DNA of 51,578 nt from a virus. Below are positions 26,228 to 32,708 of this stretch, piece by piece. Positions within the stretch are counted from its first letter, which is position 1, and the number at the start of each line of letters is the position of its first letter. A program made the translations under genes and the position numbers. The stretch lies in the IMG/VR virus record IMGVR_UViG_3300034066_001869, positions 1-51,578 of that record, one strand, 5' to 3'. Below the pieces are notes generated by a model, which did no database searches, was not told where the DNA came from, and saw only the letters and a list, made by a program, of their open reading frames with translations.

Positions 26228-29200
26228 CTTGAACAGTTAAAACTAGGGAAGATTTGCTCGGCTATTTTAATACGTTCTTCGATGCGGGGTACCCCGGCTC
26301 TTTCAAAGACTCTTTCAAATTGTCTAGTAGCCTCGGCAAGAGTAGAGGCTCCATTCACTGCCGGGACTGTAGCAGACTCTGGTCCCTTAAGTTCTTTTAC
26401 AAAATATCCCATTTGCACATCAAGATTATCTGGGCTTCCACCAACACTATTAGCATAAGCAATAAGCCCAGGTCTTCTAGAATTCCATTGGAAAATACCC
26501 CAGGCATCTCCGTTATCTCCGCGGGCTTTAGGATCTAGGCGAGATTCCCAGATTGCATTTGCAACCACCCCAGCAAGACCAATATTGGTCCTAATACCAC
26601 CAGCATATGCTGCGTTAATAATCTTATTTACTTTACTCTGGTCGTAAGAAGTACCAGTATATTGACATTTACCCACAGGGAATCCTGTCTGAGAACCAGC
26701 GCTAGTGCCTGAACTAGGGTCAGTGGTTGTTCCTTCACCACTACCAAATTGCTTATAGAACTCTTGGGCTTCTTTGCATAACTCTTTGCATGAGTTAGTC
26801 AATTCTCCGGTATCAGATTTCTTAATCGGAAAACATAAGTCCCCTATTGAGCGGATATATCCATAGTAATCTTTTGTTATTTCAAACTCTCCTGCGCTTT
26901 GCTGCCCTTGGAGATACTCTGGGAAGGTAGGTGCGGAAATTATACTATTACCCCAAGGACTAGATGCCTCAACATTCACCCTAAGATCCCCTTGCCTCCA
27001 GACAAATTCAACCTCATTAACAAACCAATTCCTAAATCTACTTGGTAACCATACGCCTGGATCGGTGGAAGGGTCTTCGCCCCTAGGCCCACCATTCTCC
27101 ACCCATTTATCATAATCAGTAACAAAGGATAATATGGTCCTGCCGGGAGTGATTCGCAGTGCTCTAGGAACACCCTTGAATGATGTTTCTACGGTGAGGG
27201 CTTTATTTGATGCAGCTGTAGATATGGTTGGACTAGCATTACCTGCAGAATCAGAACTTGTAAGACCTGGGAGATTAGAGGGGATAGACTGTCCTTGTAA
27301 ATGGGCTAAACGTATTGTAATTCCTTCCGGTGTTTTGATAAGCACACTATTTCCAAATCCTCCTCCACATCCCGAGTCTCCATTTGTACATCCAGTTGTC
27401 TCAACTCCAGATACTGAAGCTCCACCAATGATATAAATTGGGGTCCCTTCTGGGGCGGGATAGTCAATGCCTGGATATCCGTGACCTCCGAATCCTCTGC
27501 CTCTCGATTTACCGCTAAATTGCACGTATTTAGAGATAAGCCCGTCTAATTGTGATTCTGATACAGCAGTTCTTGGTACTGACTCAACATGAAGATGAGG
27601 ACCGGTTGATCTTCCAGTATTACCTATACGACCGATTTGGATTTGTCCATTAGCAGTCGATGGTGGATTGGATTGTTGATTAGGAGATGAGGGAGCATTT
27701 TTATCTTGAAAGTCAGCAGCAGTCTCTGCCGGAGAGGCCCAATTCCAAATAAGTTGTGGGTCAATTGTTACAAAATCTGTCCCATGGCCGAGGATATAAA
27801 ATCTTACCAACTCTTTTTTATCGGAGGTAGATGAGCCAATTTGCTGAGACACCTTTACCTCATCGCCATTCTTAACCTTTACCTCAGAAAGATTGGTGGA
27901 TTCTTGGAAGATGTAACGTCCAAAGCATTTTTCCGAGGTATCCTCTTTACAAATTTGTAACCAGAACTCTGTCTTTATGACAACCTTCCCCTCATCCCCC
28001 GAGGCACTTTGCACCTTGCCTGAGAGATAGGAGATTGACTTCGTGCCACTAGGCGCTATGCCATATAGATTTGTTTGGGTATATTTTTTATTTTCTACAG
28101 TAGGTCCTGCACCCTTCCATCCGTACCCAGTTGATAATGGACCTTGGCATCTCTTTTCACAAGGTTCGAAAAGTCCTTGGAAGGTGACTTTGTTTACGTT
28201 TTGGAGGGCCTTGATTCTTTTTTGTTTTATGACCTCTTTGAGGGAGTATTTATCAGCAGAGAAACTTGCAGAGACATATGGATCGGCCTCATTAATTGTT
28301 GCTCCTGTCTGTGAATTTCTTTGTGCAAAAGTGGTAGGAGGCTCACCATTAATCTCATAGCTTTCATAGAGCCCTTTACCGAGATAAAATACCGTGCAAC
28401 TCTGAGTAATTTCACCACGAGAGCAAACGCTCACCCTATTACCATATTCCTTGACAGGGAGAGATAGCATCGATCCACCCGTAGCTCCAATGAGCTTTTT
28501 CATTGCCTCGTCTGGAGTTACGCCTTTGTATATAATTGAGCGTGGGAGGATGTATGGCTTAGATTGGGATTCGGTAGGAGGGACACAGAAACTTGCTTTA
28601 TATCCGCTCTCTTCGGCGATCTTTTTTAACGCCTCTTCAACTGTCATCCCCTCATCAAACTTAACATTGATGAGATTTTGGTTGAAGACTAGAGCTTTTG
28701 GTTCTACACCCGCAAGAGTAACCGAGGGAAAATTTGCGCCATGAGACACTGATATCCTATTCACTCTGAAGTAATAATCTGTACCAAAAGACGTTCCTCC
28801 CACCTCATACCAGAAAGATATGACAAGATGGGCCAGAGTGTCCGTCAATGGCCTTGATGTCCCATCGGAGTTAATTAGTTCTCTGTCATCGATGGACGCG
28901 TAAGGAAAGCACTTGTCTCTTACTGGGTCTTGGCCTTCTTCGCAAGGACGAAGCAAAATATTGTTTGTTTGGGCAGTATTTGATGCCGAGTACATCGATG
29001 CTGCATCAAATAACGCAGGCCAAGCCGCCCCGGTCAGATAAGGATCTGAAAGGGTGACCTGGCAAGTTGACTGACTAATTCCAGAGGTATATGCGCTAGC
29101 CGACTCACCGCCTTGGGAGTTCATTGAGGAAAATGTGTTATTCCACTTAAGTTTAACACTTAGATCTTGGATTTGTTTTTCCTCAAAGACAATAAGCCTC

Positions 29201-29256
29201 TCTGATTTGAAAGGCTTATATGCTACTCTAGTTCGGCAACGATAGAGACTAGACAC
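26224..29256 (-). CDS. Baseplate hub / tail lysin with rearranged M23 and tail-lysozyme modules
   Basis: 1010 residues. Residues 1-350 resemble a baseplate-hub protein (beta barrels, then MTVEEALKKIAEESGYKASF at 204-223 and VTPDEAMKKLIGATGGS). Residues 405-508 look like part of an M23 fold lacking its HxH. Residues 540-654 hold M23 motifs in permuted order: GNTGRSTGPHLHVE first (545-558; H554, H556), then GHGYPGIDYPAPEGTP (591-606; H592, D598), FGNSVLI and IRLAHLQGQ (H652). The usual His four before the Asp is Tyr594. The C-terminus (875-1008) is a phage tail-lysozyme type domain: VVANAIWESRLDP with likely catalytic Glu904, GDAWGIFQWNSRRPGL, and a helical end. It probably pierces the wall with endopeptidase and muramidase activities. 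Its stop overlaps the start of the poly-lysine protein. Confidence 0.85.
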   Translation of the reverse strand: MSSLYRCRTRVAYKPFKSERLIVFEEKQIQDLSVKLKWNNTFSSMNSQGGESASAYTSGISQSTCQVTLSDPYLTGAAWPALFDAASMYSASNTAQTNNILLRPCEEGQDPVRDKCFPYASIDDRELINSDGTSRPLTDTLAHLVISFWYEVGGTSFGTDYYFRVNRISVSHGANFPSVTLAGVEPKALVFNQNLINVKFDEGMTVEEALKKIAEESGYKASFCVPPTESQSKPYILPRSIIYKGVTPDEAMKKLIGATGGSMLSLPVKEYGNRVSVCSRGEITQSCTVFYLGKGLYESYEINGEPPTTFAQRNSQTGATINEADPYVSASFSADKYSLKEVIKQKRIKALQNVNKVTFQGLFEPCEKRCQGPLSTGYGWKGAGPTVENKKYTQTNLYGIAPSGTKSISYLSGKVQSASGDEGKVVIKTEFWLQICKEDTSEKCFGRYIFQESTNLSEVKVKNGDEVKVSQQIGSSTSDKKELVRFYILGHGTDFVTIDPQLIWNWASPAETAADFQDKNAPSSPNQQSNPPSTANGQIQIGRIGNTGRSTGPHLHVESVPRTAVSESQLDGLISKYVQFSGKSRGRGFGGHGYPGIDYPAPEGTPIYIIGGASVSGVETTGCTNGDSGCGGGFGNSVLIKTPEGITIRLAHLQGQSIPSNLPGLTSSDSAGNASPTISTAASNKALTVETSFKGVPRALRITPGRTILSFVTDYDKWVENGGPRGEDPSTDPGVWLPSRFRNWFVNEVEFVWRQGDLRVNVEASSPWGNSIISAPTFPEYLQGQQSAGEFEITKDYYGYIRSIGDLCFPIKKSDTGELTNSCKELCKEAQEFYKQFGSGEGTTTDPSSGTSAGSQTGFPVGKCQYTGTSYDQSKVNKIINAAYAGGIRTNIGLAGVVANAIWESRLDPKARGDNGDAWGIFQWNSRRPGLIAYANSVGGSPDNLDVQMGYFVKELKGPESATVPAVNGASTLAEATRQFERVFERAGVPRIEERIKIAEQIFPSFNCSR

Positions 29257-29269
29257 ATCTTACCTGGGA

Positions 29270-29992
29270 TCAAGATACAGAGGTTACAATAGCCATTGCA
29301 AGCGTATCGCCATTATCCGCTCCGGCAGATGTGATTGAAACAATCTGATCTACCTTAAATCCAGCGCCGCCATTGGTAATAGCATCGATTGTGATTACTT
29401 CACCAGTAGCAATAGACACTGTTCCCGCACCGGCAGTATAACCAGCGGGGTTGGTGGATTCGGTAGAATTGAATGCTACGGTAATCTCGCCATCTGCCGT
29501 TCCATCCAGAGTATCAGTGTATCCACTTCCTCCGTCAAGGAGTTCAAGGGTTACAATTGTTCCTACAGGGGCCTGAGGAGCAGGAACTACTTCAGCGATG
29601 ATTGAGGAGATAGTTTCAGCAAGGTTGAAGGTGGCTACCATGAAATGGAAATCACCATCGCCTGTGATGCCAACATAACGAGTGATGTTAACGAGTTGGT
29701 CGTTGAGTGCGGTTTTGTCAGCAGCAGGGACGTTTGCATTTGCTGCAAGAGCACCTACAACAAGCTCTAGGGTCGCATAGGCAAACTTCTTGGCCTCAAA
29801 ACCCATGCTAGGGCCACAAGCCACGAAGGCATTTTTAGCAGCAGTACGAGCAGTAGGAGTATTTGATCCTGCGTTATACGAAGATACGAGACTCGAACCG
29901 ATAGCTTCGGTTAGAAACTCTTGAAAGGAGATTTTATATTCAAACTCCATGCCGATCTTACGGTGAAGACCAGTGTTAAATACGGTTGCCAT
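29270..29992 (-). CDS. Putative structural protein with GGSGY-type module
   Basis: 240 residues. Residues 1-135 are helical (KISFQEFLTEAIGSSLVSSY; FAYATLELVVGALAAN), while 140-240 are a beta module with LLDGGSGYTDTLDGTADG and ITNGGAGFKVDQIVSI, small-residue turns that recur in the 587-residue protein at 36114-37877. No enzyme motif is visible. It is preceded by a GTTTAAAG motif and lacks a Shine-Dalgarno sequence. It lies 13 bases before the hub/lysin gene, so it could be a tail or hub structural component; this is inferred from position. Confidence 0.65.
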   Translation of the reverse strand: MATVFNTGLHRKIGMEFEYKISFQEFLTEAIGSSLVSSYNAGSNTPTARTAAKNAFVACGPSMGFEAKKFAYATLELVVGALAANANVPAADKTALNDQLVNITRYVGITGDGDFHFMVATFNLAETISSIIAEVVPAPQAPVGTIVTLELLDGGSGYTDTLDGTADGEITVAFNSTESTNPAGYTAGAGTVSIATGEVITIDAITNGGAGFKVDQIVSITSAGADNGDTLAMAIVTSVS

Positions 29993-30024
29993 AGGGGTAA
30001 TAGTTCCTATATCTATTCAATAAT

Positions 30025-30032
30025 CTTTAAAC
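30025..30032 (-). promoter_or_regulatory. GTTTAAAG promoter-like motif
   Basis: An exact minus-strand GTTTAAAG followed by ATTATTG, 32 bases before the ATG at 29992; it overlaps the end of the kinase gene. It would start transcription of the 240-residue protein, hub/lysin and lysine-tail genes. Confidence 0.5.
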
Positions 30033-30590
30033 TACGTCGGCCAAAGAGAAAGACTTGTCAGACGGGGAGAGAATGGTGATGTCAGAAAGAAGAGAACGAT
30101 ATGCGAGATAATCTTTCATATATTCATAGTATTCCTCATGCTCTTTTTCTCGGGCTTGAAGTTGCATATTCATAAAGTAATCAGAGCAACCAGGATATAA
30201 CTCATTGATCTCGATGATATGCAATGGAAGACTCCATTCCCAGTCCCTCTCAATCAAAAATACTTTGATCAGTGAGCTATAAGAGGCGAAGAATGATTCC
30301 GCGCTATTGGCCCATTCTTCAGAGATATCGATATGACGTCGGAATTTCTCATAAAAACAAACTTCGGAAAATCCACGATCACAGAGAACAACCTGGGCCT
30401 GCTCCTCAAGTGCGGCCTGAAACGGATCAAGGTATTGTTGGATGGGGCTATGATGGTTAGGTTGAGGACCAGAGAAATGGAGAGAACGAACACAAATGTC
30501 CCTTTCTACGAGATCTTTATACGTGTTTTCTACAGTAGTAGATTTTCCAACTCGATCTGCTCCAAGTACTACGATGGTGGCTGGATACAT
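30027..30590 (-). CDS. P-loop nucleotide kinase (thymidylate-kinase-like)
   Basis: 187 residues. The N-terminus IVVLGADRVGKSTTVENTY carries a Walker A of the G-x-D-x-x-GKST form typical of thymidylate kinases. VVLCDRGFSEVCFYEKFR (about 67-84) has the Asp-Arg pair that binds the nucleoside monophosphate, and IKVFLIERDWEW gives a third strand. Length is close to phage dNMP kinases, but the lid region is poorly defined, so the substrate (dTMP, another dNMP, or polynucleotide) is open. It probably raises dNTP supply during phage replication. It is transcribed divergently from the fibre gene at 30732, with a TATAAT box upstream, unlike the structural genes' motif. Confidence 0.8.
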   Translation of the reverse strand: MYPATIVVLGADRVGKSTTVENTYKDLVERDICVRSLHFSGPQPNHHSPIQQYLDPFQAALEEQAQVVLCDRGFSEVCFYEKFRRHIDISEEWANSAESFFASYSSLIKVFLIERDWEWSLPLHIIEINELYPGCSDYFMNMQLQAREKEHEEYYEYMKDYLAYRSLLSDITILSPSDKSFSLADVV

Positions 30591-30619
30591 GCTTCTCTGT
30601 GATTTTACTAGACAAGTAT

Positions 30620-30625
30620 ATTATA
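30620..30625 (-). promoter_or_regulatory. Host-type -10 box for the kinase gene
   Basis: On the minus strand GATATAATATAC lies about 30 bases before the kinase ATG. TATAAT fits a bacterial -10; no good -35 is visible at the usual spacing. This suggests early or middle expression by host polymerase. Confidence 0.45.
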
Positions 30626-30635
30626 TCACATGGTT

Positions 30636-30692
30636 AAAAGTAAAAGTGAAAAGTAACAGTAAGTTTTCAACGTCAACGTCAACGTTAACTTC
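30636..30692. repeat. Two sets of tandem hexamers in a divergent control region
   Basis: The 141-base gap between divergent genes holds AAAAGT at 30636, 30642 and 30649 plus AACAGT at 30655, then AACGTC at 30669 and 30675, AACGTT at 30681 and AACTTC at 30687. The spacing is almost exactly six to seven bases. This looks like an array of binding sites rather than random AT-rich DNA. No protein is assigned. Confidence 0.5.
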
Positions 30693-30698
30693 GAAGTT
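30687..30698. promoter_or_regulatory. 12-base perfect palindrome, operator candidate
   Basis: AACTTCGAAGTT is a perfect palindrome. Its right end overlaps the GTTTAAAG motif at 30696-30703, so a protein bound here would cover the putative promoter. Confidence 0.45.
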
Positions 30699-30703
30699 TA
30701 AAG
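30696..30703 (+). promoter_or_regulatory. GTTTAAAG promoter-like motif
   Basis: Exact motif followed by AGTATTATATTAG, 28 bases before the ATG at 30732. This start does have an upstream AGGA. The palindrome at 30687-30698 overlaps it. Confidence 0.5.
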
Positions 30704-30731
30704 AGTATTATATTAGTTACCGAGCAGGAAT

Positions 30732-31808
30732 ATGCCCGCCACACCAGAACCTCCTTTTCATCGTTTCGGGGTCAGATTTACGTCTGACTCTACTCATGAT
30801 AAAAGTTATCTTCAAGAACTTTTAGATGAGGATGCAAACTCAATGTACAGAGGTGAGTTATTCATTAATGAATCTCTAGACCATATATACTATTCTGATA
30901 GTACTGGAGTTGTACGAAGATTAGGAGAACGTTCTATTCCAGCATATATTCTACCCGCCGCCACATCTAACATCCGTGGTGGAGTGAAGATTGGAACAGG
31001 GATAAATGTTACAGCTGATGGAACTATTAGTGTCTCAGGTGGTGGTGGAAATGCAAACACCGGAGATATTACATTTACCGACAATTATATTATTGGCACT
31101 GGTACTATAGGCGGAGGTTTTGGACTATTCTTTGCCCCCGGCCCAGATTTTATAGACCCCGATAACATAACCACCAACGGAACCCAATACGTCAGACTCC
31201 GTGCCGGGGATGATGCATCTCATATACATTTCGACACTGCCGATAGCAGTGCTTATGACTGGTACTTTGGAGACGATTCAAAATACGTAATGTTATCCAA
31301 GGAAGGTTCTGTAAGAATCCGAGCCGGTGGTAATTATGAAGATAAGTGGGTATTTAACTCTAGTGGGGTATTAAAACTCGCTGGGGGAAGTACTAATGAT
31401 GGCACCGGCCCTGGAACCTACCTAAGCTCCAAGGGTACATTAGCGAGGACTAACCAAGAAACGCAGATCACAATTTTCACTGCGAGTCAGGTATGGATGT
31501 CGACCGTAAAACTTCTCATACAGGCGGAGAGCACAGTAACTAATGGTGGGAATAATGGTTGGGATACACAGGCAACGGAATTATTAATTGTTAAGTCTGT
31601 AAAAGGACCATCTGTGCATTCCGTTGTTGTCTCTAACATAACCACAGGTGGAGTGGATAATGACGTCTTTATATCAAATTACTTTGTGTCTCTAGTAGAT
31701 GATAGAATTACTGTAAATGCGGAACCTATTGACGGGAGTTTAATCAATGGGTCTGACACAGGTGTTTACTACTCTGTCTCAGTGATAGAGATGTATAGTA
31801 ATGACTAG
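30732..31808 (+). CDS. Fibre-type structural protein
   Basis: 358 residues. The N-terminus has RGELFINESLDHIYYSDSTG, a GEL-x-IN attachment motif like that of the 183-residue protein at 8927-9478. Residues about 71-105 (ILPAATSN, GGVKIGTGINVTADGTISV) repeat the fibre motif seen twice in the 909-residue protein. The centre is Gly-rich, with YVRLRAGDDASHIHFDTAD resembling fibre knob regions. It ends in a beta domain. It is followed by a strong terminator at 31874-31911. It is probably an attached fibre or decoration protein, expressed by itself. Confidence 0.75.
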   Translation: MPATPEPPFHRFGVRFTSDSTHDKSYLQELLDEDANSMYRGELFINESLDHIYYSDSTGVVRRLGERSIPAYILPAATSNIRGGVKIGTGINVTADGTISVSGGGGNANTGDITFTDNYIIGTGTIGGGFGLFFAPGPDFIDPDNITTNGTQYVRLRAGDDASHIHFDTADSSAYDWYFGDDSKYVMLSKEGSVRIRAGGNYEDKWVFNSSGVLKLAGGSTNDGTGPGTYLSSKGTLARTNQETQITIFTASQVWMSTVKLLIQAESTVTNGGNNGWDTQATELLIVKSVKGPSVHSVVVSNITTGGVDNDVFISNYFVSLVDDRITVNAEPIDGSLINGSDTGVYYSVSVIEMYSND

Positions 31809-31815
31809 TTAGATG

Positions 31816-31823
31816 GTTTAAAG
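31816..31823 (+). promoter_or_regulatory. GTTTAAAG motif before the phoH leader
   Basis: An exact motif just after the fibre stop (31808) and 114 bases before phoH. If transcription began about 8-10 bases downstream, as for T4-type late promoters, the RNA would open with the left arm of the GATACGAA/TTCGTATC stem. Confidence 0.45.
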
Positions 31824-31933
31824 ATTGTCAGGATACGAAGACATTCTATGTCCCCTAAGACATAAAGATCACGAGACTCAATGGAGATATTTATCTCCTT
31901 GGGTCTTTTTTCGTATCAGAAGATTTACAATCT
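31822..31933 (+). other. Nested inverted-repeat structure, candidate structured RNA leader of phoH
   Basis: The gap 31809-31937 has no gene but is almost fully paired. The outer stem is AGATTGT (31822-31828) with ACAATCT (31927-31933), and the next is GATACGAA (31832-31839) with TTCGTATC (31910-31917). Inside are GACAT-TCT-ATGTC (31840-31852), or alternatively TATGTC/GACATA (31847-31852 with 31859-31864), and the long terminator hairpin at 31874-31906. This gives a closed multi-branched shape. The right outer arm ends four bases before the phoH ATG. It could be a regulatory leader, a processed small RNA, or a terminator with extended arms. Confidence 0.5.
31874..31911 (+). terminator. Strong intrinsic terminator
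   Basis: AGACTCAA and TTGGGTCT pair over eight positions (one G-T), then after one unpaired T GGAGAT and ATCTCC pair around an ATTT loop, and a run of six Ts follows. That is a stem of about 14 pairs with a U-tract, the best terminator in the window. It ends the 30732-31808 transcript and also lies inside the phoH leader. Confidence 0.8.
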
Positions 31934-31937
31934 CCTC

Positions 31938-32666
31938 ATGGCAAGAAAATCCTCTCGACGTCAAAGAATCACCGAAGGTGAAATGATCCAGGCCTCTAAT
32001 CCTAAATTTGAAGATCATAAGCCTTTATTGCCTATGAATCCTTCGCAGGTTGATGCAATGAGATACCTTAAGACAAAAACTCTCACCATCCTCACCGGAC
32101 CACCAGGCACAGCAAAGACATTACTTTCGATCCATGCTGCATGCGAAAAACTTCAAAAACGTGAGATCGAGAAGATTTATTACGTAAAACCCATTGTATC
32201 AACTCCAGGCGAGCAAGGTCTCGGCTTCCTTCCAGGTAATCTTGAAGAGAAGATCGCACCTCATATCATGCCGATTCGCGACTCCTTAGCAGTATTTATG
32301 CAAAAGGGTAAAGCCGACTATCTTATTGAGAAAAAGATTATTGAGTTTTTACCTATTGAGCATCTTCGTGGACGGTCCTTACATCGTTGCATGATCATTG
32401 CCGACGAGATGCAAAACGCCACTACCCATTCCGTAATGACAATCCTCACCCGACTTGGTGATAATTCGTCTATCGCTTTGCTTGGTGACGTAGTTCAACG
32501 TGACCTTGCTAACCGCTATGGCCATGATGGACTTTCAGACGCCCTCCGCAGACTTGGTTCTAATCAATCTGTTGGCCATGTTAACTTTGGCTATAATGAG
32601 ATTGTTCGTTCTGACTTCGTCAAGTCTGTCATCCGCGCGTACTCTGATCTATATTCCCCGACTTGA
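31938..32666 (+). CDS. phoH: PhoH-like P-loop ATPase
   Basis: 242 residues from the ATG at 31938 (MARKSSRRQR). An in-frame ATG at 31881 would start inside the terminator hairpin and add an unlikely hydrophobic stretch, so I reject it. Walker A is LTGPPGTAKTLLS (GPPGTAKT at 54-61), Walker B CMIIADEMQNAT (DEMQN at 156-160), with the family's YYVKPIVSTPGEQGLGFLPG (81-100) between them and a C-terminal GDVVQRDL sensor-like motif (183-190). PhoH proteins are widespread in marine phages, especially those of cyanobacteria; proposed roles include RNA metabolism and phosphate stress, none settled. There is no Shine-Dalgarno sequence, and the structured leader just before it may control access to the start. 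Confidence 0.93.
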   Translation: MARKSSRRQRITEGEMIQASNPKFEDHKPLLPMNPSQVDAMRYLKTKTLTILTGPPGTAKTLLSIHAACEKLQKREIEKIYYVKPIVSTPGEQGLGFLPGNLEEKIAPHIMPIRDSLAVFMQKGKADYLIEKKIIEFLPIEHLRGRSLHRCMIIADEMQNATTHSVMTILTRLGDNSSIALLGDVVQRDLANRYGHDGLSDALRRLGSNQSVGHVNFGYNEIVRSDFVKSVIRAYSDLYSPT

Positions 32667-32670
32667 GGGG
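32656..32670 (+). terminator. Weak hairpin at the end of phoH
   Basis: CCCC-(7)-GGGG spans the phoH stop codon and is followed by TTTAAAG, with only a short T-run. A second small stem, AGTATC/GATACT (32676-32681 with 32688-32693), follows. Terminator function is tentative. Confidence 0.35.
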
Positions 32671-32677
32671 TTTAAAG
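32670..32677 (+). promoter_or_regulatory. GTTTAAAG promoter-like motif
   Basis: Exact motif, 31 bases before the ATG at 32709. It shares its first G with the hairpin at the end of phoH. The downstream start has no Shine-Dalgarno. Confidence 0.5.
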
Positions 32678-32708
32678 TATCTTTATAGATACTGCATAGT
32701 GCCCCATT

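Noticed and set aside
30669-30692. CRISPR-like or transposon-end repeat
   Set aside because: The hexamers have no spacers, no flanking terminal repeats and no cas or transposase gene nearby; binding sites are more likely.
31881-31937. An upstream in-frame ATG that would lengthen PhoH by 19 residues
   Set aside because: The ATG is inside the terminator hairpin and the added residues are hydrophobic and unlike the PhoH N-terminus.
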